Source: Ovis canadensis
Lineage: Eukaryota; Chordata; Mammalia; Artiodactyla; Bovidae
Reading direction: 5' to 3'
Length of the DNA stretch: 64,000 nt
NCBI RefSeq assembly: GCF_042477335.2
Contig: NC_091255.1
Coordinates: 17,710,501-17,774,500, forward strand
This document shows, piece by piece, positions 1-10,645 of the stretch. The notes under the pieces were generated by a model, which saw only the letters and a program-made list of their open reading frames with translations, made no database searches and had not been told where the DNA came from. A program made the position numbers and the translations under genes. Numbering within the stretch: position 1 is the first letter of the stretch; each line of letters opens with the position of its first letter.

Positions 1-206
1 TTGGGGTAGCGGGCGGTCGGAGTCCCCAGAATCTGGAGGATGGGGAGGGGCCTGGAGAGTGCCACGTGGTGGAAATCTACAGCCTATGCCTGAGAAGGAG
101 GGACCCCCGAGGCTGGACCCTGGCAGAGATGCTGTGCCCACCTGGACTCCAAGGGAACACTGCGCTCGGACAGTGGTCACATTGGTGGCGACCGGCGTGG
201 ACAGGT
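1..206 (+). other. GC-rich unique segment with an open frame
   Basis: GC-rich sequence with a frame (starting at base 2) open from the window edge to a TAA near 206, where the local sequence GACAG|GTAAAA resembles a splice donor. I do not recognise the peptide. It could be an alternative exon, part of an unrecognised repeat, or chance in GC-rich DNA. Confidence 0.25.
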
Positions 207-248
207 AAAAAGTATTAGTTATCTCAGTTTTGGCTGCTCCGTGAGGGG

Positions 249-408
249 GATGCTCAGTCGCTTCAGTCGTGTCCGACTCTTTGCGACTACATGGACTGAG
301 CCCCCCAAGCTCCTCTGTCCATGGGATTTTCCAGGCAAGGATGCTGGGGAGGGTTGACATACCCATCTCCAGGGGATCTTCCCAACCCAGGGATTGAACC
401 TGGGTCTC
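249..408 (-). mobile_element. Bov-tA SINE
   Basis: Contains the antisense signature of the ruminant Bov-tA family: CTCAGTCGTGTCCGACTCTT, then the CTCCTCTGTCCATGGGATTT block, and GGGATTGAACCTGGGTCTCC (tRNA B-box side). The tRNA-like end is degraded. The sense strand is minus. Confidence 0.85.
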
Positions 409-1164
409 CTGCAAAGTGGGATAGGACCTTTAGGTCAGGAATTCCATTTGAGAAAAATAAAGGACCATGGTATTTCTTGCAGAGTCATATCTGCAGCATG
501 AAAATCACGCTGACTGTGCTTATGTATGGAGTCTTTTACAATGAGAGTTTCTCAAGTACACATTCTCAGTTTAAAAACAAAAGCCAAGAAAAGGTCATTC
601 AACTCCCTAGCAAGGCAGGGTTGGTCTTACACCCGGAGTGTAACACCAGGGCTGTTTTTACCCCCTCCTCCAGGGAATTTTCAGCTGGGAAGAGGGTGCC
701 TGAGAAGAAAGCAGATCTAACTGCATCCACCAACTTAATGTCTCCTAAAAATGCAGATGTAAACACAGTTTCCACATTGCCCCCCCGCCCCGTCTTGTCA
801 GTGACATCAGGAGAGGACCAAGAGAAACGGGCTTGCAGGACCTGGGGACGGTGTGGCTGGGGAGGGCTCCTAGAAACCAAGCCAGCTTAAAGTCTACTTG
901 CATCTTGCTGAAAGGCCAGGAGACCCAATGCCCAATTCTAGACACTGCTACAAGGAGAGGAGCAAATTACAAGGACTTCTTCCACAGGGTCCAGGCCACT
1001 CTGGCTGAGGACTCAACTCTGCACACACACTTTAAGCACCGAGGTAAGGGCGTAGGTCTTTGCTGGTGTGCGCTGTATTTCCTGCTCTGGTCTGTATATT
1101 TCTGTCCTCCTCCTTCACCTTATCTGGTCTGGTTTATCCATTCTCTTCCCAGCCTTTAGGTTCA
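409..1164. other. No recognised gene or repeat
   Basis: Intronic sequence of mixed composition. Several short frames cross it on both strands, none protein-like. A C-run (CCCCCCGCCCC) is at about 780-790. Confidence 0.4.
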
Positions 1165-1560
1165 TTTTCTGACTCCATCATTTAGCTGTGTGACCTGGGA
1201 CACGTTGTCTCTTAGCTTTCTTAAACTTCCCATTCTTCACGTTCAGAATGGAATAAAAACTGCCTCCTGATTATCATGAAGTCTGGAGACAATGGCTCTA
1301 AGTGCCTAGCATGGAGCCTCCCGACACTCACTAAGTGCTCATTACTATTTTTAAAAAATATTTATGTGTATGTATTTATTTATTTGGCTGCACCACGTCT
1401 TATTTGCAGCCTGTGGGATCTACAGTTGAAGTATACGAACTCTTAATTGTGGCATGCGGGGTTTAGTTCCCCTGCATTGCAACTACCAAGTCTTAGCCCC
1501 TAGATCATCAGGCTTGTCCCAATAAGTGCTCATTAAATGGTTGTTATTTTTATTGACACC
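1165..1560 (+). repeat. MIR SINE, split by a younger SINE
   Basis: AGCTGTGTGACCTGGGACA at the start and AAGTGCTCATTA at the end match the ancient MIR core and tail. It is interrupted at 1,345-1,522 by a CHR-type SINE; the 13-base TAAGTGCTCATTA occurs on both sides (1,332-1,344 and 1,523-1,535), showing the insertion order. Confidence 0.75.
1345..1522 (-). mobile_element. CHR-type tRNA-derived SINE
   Basis: TTTATTTGGCTGCACCACG followed by the GTGGCATGCGGGG motif and a degraded antisense tRNA-like end, typical of cetartiodactyl tRNA SINEs in reverse orientation. Bounded by a perfect 13-bp target-site duplication inside a MIR. Confidence 0.85.
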
Positions 1561-2803
1561 GTTGCATCTGTACTAGTAAAATGCCTTCTTATTCTCGGAA
1601 GGGACAAAGCCCGTCCTGACAGCTTCTCCCTTGCCGGTCATCACAGCAGCTCTGAATGCCAGTGTTCCCCTCAGCCTGGTCTGGGACAGCTCGTTATCCA
1701 CGGTCACTTCCCTCCTGGGCTCAGCCCTCCAACCCCACTGAACAAGCTCTTCCAGTTCTCAGCCCGCCTCCTTCCCATGTGATCTCATTACCTCCTCACA
1801 AAGGGCATTCCAGGGCTCAAGTGAGCCCCGAACTTGACGCGGGTCTTATTTAATCCACGGCATCTCCTCTCGGGGTGTGTGCTGCTGTCTCCTGTTCCCC
1901 AGCCGCCCTCGTCCCCGCCCAGCTCAGCCGCAATCATCTCTTATTCTCTGAGTCCACTCACAGACCTTCACCCAGGCCTTGGACGGGTAACTTTACTGCC
2001 TGCTACAATTTTGCCTTTGTAATCAGGAACATTGGCTGGGCATCAAAGGCACCTTCTCCGCATTTCCTCTTTTCCGATTTTATAATCATCCTCTCCCGTG
2101 CAACCTCCATTACCTGAACTTGGAACTACCTGACTTTTATCTCTGGCGACAGGACCCAGGAGCGTCGTAAAGTCACGCCCCTGGAGCTGGGTGTTGGGAC
2201 AAGCAGACTGGCCTGGAGTTGCTGCTGCTGCTGCTGTTGTCTCTGAGGGCCAGTGTGGGCATCTTGCCCGTTATTTAAAGAGGCCAATGCTCGCCACTAC
2301 AGGGTAGATCCTAATGGCAACTGTTTAGGATTTGGAAACTTCTAGACTGCATTTCCATCCATCCTTAGACTGCATCTCTGCCTCTTTGGGGTGGCTGAGT
2401 TTCCTAATCAGTTAACTTGGAAGGCTGGAGGATTGTCAAGAGACGTTTCCTTTTATCTATTTGTTAAAATGCTTTTACAAGGAAAATGTATTCCTGCTTG
2501 ATTGTGTGATTTTTTTTTTTTTTAAGGTACGAAAGAAAATAATGTTGGTGGGAGGAGAGAAACAGAAGCATACCCTTGATGGAAAGGGACTAGCAGAGAC
2601 AGGGGGGATGATAGAGGTCTCCAGTATCTCTTGCTTGATCCAGAGAAAACTTCCTGGGGGCAGGGGTGCTGGTGAGTAAGAGGGCTGATAAGAGAAGAAA
2701 GGAAAGGACCTGCCAGCTTCCAGTAGAAGGCGGGGGCAATCTGAGGTGAGGAGCTGAGCTCACCGAGGGTCCAGTCTGGGGCTATGCATCTGGTAGCTCT
2801 TGG
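1536..2803. other. Unique intronic sequence, short CTG run
   Basis: No gene or repeat recognised apart from a short (CTG)n tract at about 2,220-2,238 and a T-run at 2,510-2,523. Confidence 0.4.
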
Positions 2804-3066
2804 TGGGCTTCCCTGGGGGCTCAGATGGTAAAGAATTCACCTGCAATGCAGGAGACTCGGGTTTGATCCCTAGGTCAGGAAGATCCGCTGAAGAAGAGAA
2901 TGGCTACCCACTCTAGTATTCTTGCCTGGAGACTTCCATGGACAGAGGAGCCTGGCGGGCACCGAATGAATGGACATGAGTTTGAACAAACTCCGGGAGA
3001 TAGTGAAGGACACAGGGGCCTGCAGTCCATGCAAGAGTCAGACATGACTTAGCAACTGAACAGCAA
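2804..3066 (+). mobile_element. Bov-tA SINE fused to a BovB-like 3' tail
   Basis: Starts GGGCTTCCCTGGGGGCTCAG with a tRNA-like A box/B box head, continues through the Bov-A block (TTGCCTGGAGACTTCCATGG), then changes at about 2,965 to the BovB 3' tail (GTTTGAACAAACTCCGGGAG through to CTTAGCAACTGAACAG). The combination reflects the known sharing of 3' sequence between BovB and its dependent SINEs. Confidence 0.8.
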
Positions 3067-3898
3067 GAAAAACAGGTCCTTCATATTTGGCAAAAGAATG
3101 AACAAAACTCAACTGGAATCCAGTTGCCATACAGTTTACGAAAGAGATGTGAATTGCTAACAGTTGAGCCTGGTTCAGACCTGTACGGTGCCTTTAAAAC
3201 TTGCTTTACACAGACAAGGAATGTGAGCCTCATGCTCCAGACGGCCCATGGTTACATAAGGGAGTTAAAGGAGGCTGAAGTCTCCTAAATTCAGCCCCAC
3301 TTCCCTGAATATTACACCATTCCGCCTCCAGGTCTATGTGTTGGGAAGTATTCTGTGTGGTATAATAAACATCAACTGAGTACTAGAATGCCTGGATGGA
3401 AGGCTTCAGGATCTACATTTCTAGAATTTTCCAACTTGAATCATTCTTAACAACAAGACAGGAGCTGTCTGCTCCTTTTCCCTCTGGGCCCAGGCTCTCT
3501 CTGCCCAGCAGTCTCAGCTTTTCTTCTTCCCCTCTAGGGCTTATCTCATCTCTCCTAGCCACAACAAGGCAGTCAGACCCAGACGCTGCTCAGAGATACT
3601 TTCCCAATGAATCGTCCATGTTTGTCTAGGATGAGAAAGGTGTGTCCTGAAATTAGAGGTCACACAAGCTCAGACCCAGATAATGGACATTCAGGCAGAC
3701 TGCCACCTCTCTCACTGTCTCCTCCCACATTACAGTCTTCATTCAAGTAAAAAAATTACCTCCCCTTGTCTCAGATCGTGTCCACGCTCCATGATGTGAC
3801 TGGACTCCTTTACCCTACAACGGTCCTATGGTGGGCCTCTCCCGACCCCACTCTCTGCCTGGCATCCTCGTGGTGCACAGGGTCACGCATGCTCATGC
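3067..3898. other. No recognised gene or repeat
   Basis: Intronic sequence; frames here (for example 3,396-3,629) are Ser/Leu/Pro-rich chance frames in pyrimidine-rich DNA. Confidence 0.35.
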
Positions 3899-4098
3899 TC
3901 ACTCGCTCAGTCGTGTCCCACTCTTGCAGCCCCATGGACGGCAGCCCACCAGGCTCCTCTGTCCATGGAATTTTCCAGGCAAGAACACTGGAGTGGGTAG
4001 CCATTCCCTTCTCCACATGATCTCCCCAACCCAGGGCTCAAACCTGCATCTCTTGCATGAGCAGGCAGATTCTTTACCACAGCATCACCTGAAAAGCC
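3899..4098 (-). mobile_element. Bov-tA SINE
   Basis: CTCGCTCAGTCGTGTCCCAC, the CCATGGAATTTTCCAGGCAA block and a degraded antisense tRNA head (GGCAGATTCTTTACCAC...) identify a reverse-oriented Bov-tA. Confidence 0.85.
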
Positions 4099-4185
4099 AA
4101 GGTCATCACCATCTATCTGTAATTTCTTTTAATAAAATACATACAAGGAGGAAGTATAGTATTAAATATTACTTTATCTTTCTGG

Positions 4186-4672
4186 TTTGCCTTGGAAATG
4201 AACAGAGATCATTCTGTCGTTTTTGAGAGTGCATCCAAGTACGGCATTTCAGACTCTTTTGTTGACCATGATGGCTACTCCATTTCTTCTGAGGGATTCC
4301 TGCCCACAGTAGTAGATATAATGGTCATCTGAGTTAAATTCACCCATTCCAGTCCATTTTAGTTCGCTGATTCCTAGAATGTCGACGTTCACTCTTGCCA
4401 TCTCTTGTTTGACCACTTCCAATTTGCCTTGATTCATGGACCAGACATTCCAGGTTCCTATGCAATATTGCTCTTTACAGCATCGTACCTTGCTTCTATC
4501 ACTAGTCACATCCACAGCTGGGTAGTGTTTTTGCTTTGGCTCCATCCCTTCATTCTTTTTCGAGTTCTCTCTCCACTGACCTCCAGTAGCGTGTTGGGCA
4601 CCTACTGATGTGGGGAGTTCCTCTTTCACTGTCCTATCATTTTGCCTTTTCATACTGTTCATGGGGTTCTCA
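4186..4672 (-). pseudogene. BovB endonuclease N-terminal fragment (inverted)
   Basis: The minus-strand frame includes IGTWNVWSMNQGKLEVVKQE and later ISELKWTG, matching the start of an exonuclease-endonuclease-phosphatase (AP endonuclease) domain with its early Asn and Glu metal-site motifs. About 50 bases at its inner end (4,186-4,236 read in reverse) are repeated at the start of the direct segment (4,673-4,722). The junction at about 4,670-4,676 has short microhomology (TCTCAA). Confidence 0.85.
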
Positions 4673-7270
4673 ATCTCAAAAATGACAAAATGATCTCTGT
4701 TCATTTCCAAGGCAAACCATTCAATATCACAGTAATCCAAGTCTATGCCCCAACCAGTAACACTGAAGAAGCTGAAGTTGAACGGTTCTATGAAGACCTA
4801 CAAGACCTTTTAGAACTAACACCCAAAAAGATGCCCTTTTCATTATAGGGGACTGGAATGCAAAAGTAGGAAGTCAAGAAACACCTGAAGTAACAGGCAA
4901 ATTTGGCCTTGAAATACGGAATGAAGCAGGGCAAAGACTAATAGAGTTTTGCCAAGAAAATGCACTGGTCATAGCAAACACCCTCTTCCAACAACACAAG
5001 AGAAGACTCTACACATGGACATCACCAGATGGTCAACACCGAAATCAGATTGATTATATTCTTTGCAGCCAAACATGGAGAAGCTCTATAGTCAACAAAA
5101 ACAAGACCAGGAGCTGACTGTGGCTCAGATCATGAACTCCTTATTACCAAATTCAGACTTAAATTGAAGAAAGTATGGAAAACCGCTAGACCATTCAGGT
5201 ATGACCTAAATCAAATCCCTTATGATTATAGAGTGGAAGTGAGAAATAGATTTAAGGGCCTAGATCTGATAGATAGAGTGCCTGATGAACTATGGAATGA
5301 GGTTCGTGACACTGTACAGCAGACAGGGATCAAGACCATCCCCATGGAAAAGAAATGCAAAAAAGCAAAATGGCTGTCTTGCGAGGCCTTACAATAGCTG
5401 CGAAAAGAAGAGAGGTGAAAACCAAAGGAAAAAAGGAAATATATAAGCATCTGAATGCAGAGTTCCAAAGAATAGCAAGAAGAGATAAGAAAGCCTTCTT
5501 CAGCGATCAATGCAAAGAAATAGAGGAAAAGAACAGAATGGGAAAGACGAGAGATCTCTTCAAGAAAATTAGAGATACCAAGGGAACATTTCATGCAAAG
5601 ATGGGCTCGATTAAAAAAAAAAAAAGATGGGCTCGATAAAGGACAGAAATGGTCTGGACCTAACAGAAGCAGAAGATATTAAGAAGAGGTCGCAACAATA
5701 CACAGAAGAACTGTACAAAAAAGAGCTTCATGACCCAGATAATCACGATGGTGTGATCTCTCGTCTAGAGCCAGACATCTTAGAATGTGAAGTCAAGTGG
5801 GCCTTAGAAAGCATCACTACAAACAAAGCTAGTGGAGGTGATGGAATTCCAGTTGAGCTATTTCAAATCCTGAAAGATGATGCTGTGAAAGTGCTGCACT
5901 CAATATGCCAGCAAATTTGGAAAACTCAGCAGTGGCCACAGGACTGGAAAAGGTCCGTTTTCATTCCAATCCTTAAGAAAGGCAATGCCAAAGAATGCTC
6001 AAACTACTGCACAATTGCACTCATCTCACATGCTAGTAAAGTAATGCTCAAAATTCTCCAAGCCAGGCTTCAGCAATACGTGAACCGTGAACTTCCTGAT
6101 GTTCAAGCTGGTTTTAGAAAAGGCAGAGGAACCAGAGATCAAATTGCCAATATCCGCTGGATCATGGAAAAAGCAAGAGAGTTCCAGAAAAGCATCTATT
6201 TCTGCTTTCTTGACTATGCCAAAGCCTTTGACTGTGTGGATCACAATAAACTGTGGAAAATTTTGAAAGAGATGGGAATACCAGACCACCTGACCTGCCT
6301 CTTGAGAAATCTGTATGCAGGTCAGGAAGCAACAGTTAGAACTGGACATGGAACAACAGACTGGTTCCAAATAGGAAAAGGAGTACGTCAAGGATGTATA
6401 TTGTCACCCTGATTATTTAACTTATATGCAGTGTACGTCATGAGAAACGCTGGGCTGGAAGAAACACAAGCTGGAATCAAGATTGCCAGGAGAAATATCG
6501 ATAACCTCAGATATGCAGATGACACCACCCTTATGGCAGAAAGTGAAGAGGAACTCAAAAGCCTCTTGATAAAAGTGAAAGAGGAGAGTGAAAAAGTTGG
6601 CTTAAAGCTCAACATTCAGAAAACGAAGATCATGGCATCTGGTCCCATCATTTCATGGGAAATAGATGGGGAAACAGTGGAAACAGTGTCAGACTTTATT
6701 TTTGGGGGCTCCAAAATCACTGCAGATGGTGACTGCAGCCATGAAATTAAAAGACGCTTATTCCTTGGAAGAAAAGTTATGACCAACCTAGATAGTATAT
6801 TCAAAAGCAGAGACATTACTTTGCCGACTAAGGTCTGTCTAGTCAAGGCTATGGTTTTTCCTGTGGTCATGTATGGCTGTGAGAGTTGGACTGTGAAGAA
6901 GGCTGAGTGCCGAAGAATTGATGCTTTTGAACTGTGGTGTTGGAGAAGACTCTTGAGAGTCCCTTGGACTACAAGGACATCCAACCAGTCCATTCTGAAG
7001 GAGATCAGCCCTGGGATTTCTTTGGAAGGAATGATGCTAAAGCTGAAACTCCAGTACTTTCGCAACCTCATGGGAAGAGTTGACTCATTGGAAAAGACTC
7101 TGATGCTGGGAGGGATTGGGGGCAAGAGGAGAAGGGAACAACAGAGGATGAGATGGCTGGATGGCATCACCGACTCGATGGACGTGAGTCTGAGTGAACT
7201 CCGGGAGTTGGTGATGGACAGGGAGGCCTGGCGTGCTGCGATTCATGGGGTTGCAAAGAGTCAGACATGA
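4673..7270 (+). pseudogene. BovB endonuclease/reverse transcriptase, disrupted
   Basis: Direct continuation of the element. VIQVYAPTSNTEEAEVERFY (about 4,731-4,790) is the middle of the endonuclease. The reverse transcriptase follows: NKASGGDGIPVELF near 5,821, FLDYAKAFDCVDH near 6,209, RQGCILSP near 6,388 and the YADD catalytic motif at 6,512-6,523. Breaks: frame loss near 4,830 and again near 5,385; a duplication with an A-run at about 5,598-5,637; and a TGA at 6,410-6,412 just after RQGCILSP, splitting the RT between conserved blocks. After it the frame stays open to the stop at 7,268. Confidence 0.9.
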
Positions 7271-7370
7271 CTGAGCGACTGAACTGAACTATCTTTCTGG
7301 AATTTTAAAATGACACGTGCACACATTTTAAAAAGTTACACATATTAAATAGATACCAACTGTAATTTCT

Positions 7371-7518
7371 TTTTTTTTAATCTATTTATTTATTTTGACT
7401 GCACCAAGTCTTAGTTGTGGCATGTGGCACCTAGTTTCCTGATCAGGGATCGAACCCAGGTCCCCTAAATTGGGAGTGCACAGTCTTAGCCACTGGACCA
7501 CCAGGGAACTCCCCAAAG
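7371..7518 (-). mobile_element. CHR-type tRNA SINE
   Basis: TTTATTTATTTTGACTGCAC head and ...ACTGGACCACCAGGGAACTC end; flanked by the 10-bp duplication TGTAATTTCT at 7,361-7,370 and 7,519-7,528. Confidence 0.88.
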
Positions 7519-7528
7519 TGTAATTTCT

Positions 7529-7691
7529 AAAATATATCTTACAAATTAAGAAAGGAAGGGAGAAGAAAGGGTGGAGAAAGGAGAAAGAATTGACTGTCTG
7601 AGTTGATTTTGAAATCAGCTGATATCAGAGAAGAAATCTTATTTAGTGGAAATCAGAAAGGAGAAAAATTGCAACCACCATAAGGTAGAGG
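7529..7691. other. Purine-rich unique spacer
   Basis: AG-rich spacer between two SINEs; nothing else seen. Confidence 0.3.
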
Positions 7692-7815
7692 TTTTTTAAA
7701 ATTTTTGGCTGCACCCCATGACGTGTGGGGCTTAGTTCCCTGACCAGGGATCAAACCCATGCCCCCTGCACCGGAAGGTGGAGTCCTAAGCCCTGGACCA
7801 GCAGGGAAGGCCCTC
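7692..7815 (-). mobile_element. CHR-type tRNA SINE, short
   Basis: TTTTTGGCTGCACCCCATGA through GACCAGGGATCAAACCCATG to CTGGACCAGCAGGGAAGGCC, a reverse-oriented tRNA SINE without the GC-rich middle. Confidence 0.85.
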
Positions 7816-8927
7816 AAGAGGCAGAGTGTTTGTCCATTATATTCCCATAGAGAAACAGGGTTTGTCCTGACTCAGTCCAGAAGGACCTCTAGTTACAGGG
7901 GCACCAAGAAGCTAAGCATGATGTTAGGAGCAAAGGAGAGGGAGGAGGCCATCAAATATCATTTTAGTCACATCGGTGTGTTTTGGAAGGAAGGCTCGGA
8001 AATAGAATACTAAGGCTCTGAGGCCCACGAATGTCAAGACCTTAGAAGACACCTCAGTCATGTGGTTTGGAGTCTCTCCCTCCACCAGGGGACGAATTTA
8101 CCTGGCCTCAAATGCTAACAATCCTACCAAGAGATCTCACATGTCAGCTGCATTTTGCTGCTCAGCTAGTGACCGCTGTCATGGGAGATTTTGATGGCCG
8201 CACTGACCTCCATCCTGTTGGAGACACCGAGACCCTCATTTAGCCAGGTCTTGTTCAGAGTCCCCTGCAGGAAGGCTGAGGTCTGGACACGGTGGCAGCA
8301 TCACAAGGGTTTAATACCTGCTCCTCATACTTCCAGGATAAGGGTCTAAAGAGGCTTTGGACAGGGCCCTTTCCAGGCCCGGCCTTCACTCTTCCCACAT
8401 GTGAAAGTTCACTGAATTCTCACACTTAACCCAATGTGCTGTCTGCAAACAGCCTTGACACAGTCTGCTTTATTATTTTGCTTTTCTGTTCTAGCCAAAT
8501 GCATGCCAGAGATGGTAGGAATTTAGAAACCTGCTGGAAGCAGGCAGTGTTTGTTTTTAAGTAATTATTTAGATTCAGATTTTAATGCTGCAAAGGCCAA
8601 AAACTAAAAGCAAATAGTCCCTGTGGGGGGAAAAAAGACCAAAGACATGAAACTTGAGGAAGTCAGGTTATTCACTTAAATATGCCATCGGCGTATCCGG
8701 AACATCAGCAGGGCTACTCCAGCAGTGCTAAGTTCAGTGACTTCAGTGCAAGTGTGTGAAATGGCTACATAAATCTGGCCGTGCTTTTCTGCTCAGAGGT
8801 TGTAGGCATTTCCAGCTGCCCTGCAAACTCTGTTTCACACTGCTGTCTTCCATGACTGGCTTGGAGGCCCTCTGAGGGTGGATATTGTATTCAGTACTAT
8901 ATTGTTCCAATACTTTGGCTACCTGAT
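7816..8927. other. No recognised gene or repeat
   Basis: Unique intronic sequence. Short frames only; none resembles a known protein. Confidence 0.4.
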
Positions 8928-9142
8928 ATAAAGAGCTGACTCGTTGGAAAATGTCCTGATGCTGGGAAAGATTGAGGGCAGGAGGAGAAGGGGACAACAG
9001 AGGATGAAATGGTTGGATGGCATCACCACCTCAACAGATACGAGTTTGAGCAAACCCCGGGAGATAGTGAAGGACAGGGAGGCCTGGTGTGCTGCAGTCC
9101 ATGGGGTGGCAAAGAGTCAGACACAACTGACTGACTCAACAA
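8928..9142 (+). mobile_element. BovB LINE, 3' end only
   Basis: 5'-truncated BovB. The frame from 8,944 reads [20 protein letters not shown], the known last portion of the BovB polyprotein, and the copy ends in CACAACTGACTGACTCAACA. More diverged than the copy at 4.2-7.3 kb, hence older. Confidence 0.88.
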
Positions 9143-9188
9143 TAAATTGTATTCAAGTGGGCAGGTCAACCAAATCTATGCCCAGGTT

Positions 9189-9351
9189 GTTTTGTTGTTG
9201 TTGTTTTAAGTGTTTATTGAATCTGTCACAATACTGCTTCTGTTTAATGTTTCCGTTTTTTGGCCAAGAGGCAGGGGGGATCCTAGCTCTCGGACCAGGG
9301 ACTGAACAACCCCTTGCATTGGAAGGCAATGGGCCACCAGGGAAGTCCCTC
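9189..9351 (-). mobile_element. CHR-type tRNA SINE
   Basis: Contains GTTTATTGAATCTGTCACAA, the antisense tail of one CHR subfamily (shared with the copy near 11.8 kb), and ends GGGCCACCAGGGAAGTCCCT. Flanked by TGCCCAGGTT at 9,179-9,188 and 9,352-9,361. Confidence 0.88.
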
Positions 9352-9361
9352 TGCCCAGGTT

Positions 9362-10457
9362 TTAATGGTCATACTGTGAGTAGGGATGAGGTGAAGCTAG
9401 GGAGTATGCTTCGCTGATCCCAATCCCCAGATCCTGGGCAGTCACAGCCTGTTCCATTTACACTGCAAAGTGGAAAAAAATATGGATCATGGGCCCTGTG
9501 CTTCAGTAAAGAGACAGCAGAGGAAATACAGGGGTAGCTGCCTTGAGAAATTACATCAGGAAGAGGAGGAAGACACAATGGTTCAGGCCACAGCCAACAC
9601 AGATGCCCAGAGTCTCTCCTCGAAAGCCACTGGGGTTTGAGATCAGGCCAAAGCGGCTTCTGTTCAGAAGAGGCAGCAGCCAGGGGAAGCTTGTGTTGGA
9701 GACAGCCCGAGCGCTCCAGCCTGCCTGCTGACCGTCCTTTGGCCACAGCTCTGAAGCCCCGTCCACGGGGTGGCCCTGGGGAAGAGGCCTGCTCTGGGGG
9801 CACTGTTTAATGATTTGCCAGCAAAGAACAAGGCAAACAGACTGCTGGCAGCTGCCTGGATGCAATGGGAGAGTTCATTTTTATTCCCACCCACAGAGCA
9901 GCCTTCTAGGCAGGGGATAAAAGAAAAAGTGAGAGAGGGTATCATGAGAGCCTAGGAGAGACTACCATTTGGGGCTCGTCATTTCACTGGGTCTCTATGG
10001 ATGGAGCCTGAACATCTTGGCATTGGTGCCAGTTGCTATTTCCATCCTCTGAATACTTAATTCCTAATAGCATCTCTTGAGCTCCTAGGAACTATAAAGA
10101 TAGCGAAATGACTTCTTGTGGCAGAGTTCTAGACGTGAAAGAGAATGAGACCAGAAAAACACTGTCTTTGCTTTAAGAAATCTTTTACAGGAAGAGTATA
10201 ATATGGGAAAGTAGTTTGGGTCACTAATAAATTCCTTTTACTTTCTCTTCCCGTGAACCTTTCCCCTATCTCCTTGGCTCTACAAAAAAACCAAGTGGCG
10301 CCTCCTATTCTCCTGTGAGCCAGAGGCTCCGAGATCTAAGTCCTACAGCTCCCCACCCTTTTTATCTTTGACCTCACAGCCCAGCCCAACTGGGCCCTTC
10401 TCTAATGCTCACACCAGCCTTCAGTCCCCCCAGTTACTTTCTCCTGTAGAGTCTCCT
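9362..10457. other. No recognised gene or repeat
   Basis: Unique sequence with overlapping frames on the minus strand near 9,370-9,945 in a moderately GC-rich stretch; none is protein-like by eye. Confidence 0.35.
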
Positions 10458-10645
10458 GGGCTTCCCTGGCGGCTCAGATAGTAAAGAATCTGCCTGCAAT
10501 GAGGGAGGCCTCGGTTGGGAAGATCCCCTGGAGAAGGGCCTTGCTACCCACTCCAGTGTTCTTGCCTGGAGAGTTCCATGGACAGAGGAGCCTGGTGGGC
10601 CATTCAGGGGGTCACAAAGAGCGGGATGTGACTGAGCGACTAACA
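10458..10645 (+). mobile_element. Bov-tA SINE
   Basis: GGGCTTCCCTGGCGGCTCAG head, Bov-A block and ...GTGACTGAGCGACTAACACA tail. Confidence 0.88.

Larger units (their letters stand above)
4186..7289 (+). mobile_element. BovB LINE with inverted 5' segment
   Basis: BovB is an RTE-clade LINE that encodes an AP-type endonuclease and a reverse transcriptase and entered ruminant ancestors by horizontal transfer. This copy is about 3.1 kb and ends with the canonical GACTGAGCGACTGAACTGAA. It has two parts: 4,186 to about 4,672 is inverted (minus) and carries the start of the endonuclease; about 4,673-7,289 is direct and carries the rest. A duplication TATCTTTCTGG flanks the whole (4,175-4,185 and 7,290-7,300), so both parts arrived in one event, the pattern expected from twin priming. 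It is little diverged in body but has several lesions (see the two following entries), so it is not autonomous. Confidence 0.93.

Noticed and set aside
321-890. Plus-strand 189-codon frame starting MGFSRQGC
   Set aside because: Begins inside a Bov-tA SINE and runs by chance into unique sequence; similar MGFSRQ starts occur in other SINE copies in the window.
2804-2870. tRNA-like A and B boxes (also in other SINE heads)
   Set aside because: These are SINE promoters derived from tRNA; the rest of the molecule does not fold as a tRNA and the same text is repeated many times.
4186-7289. An active, autonomous BovB
   Set aside because: The 5' inversion, frame losses near 4,830 and 5,385, the A-run duplication and the TGA at 6,410 exclude function.
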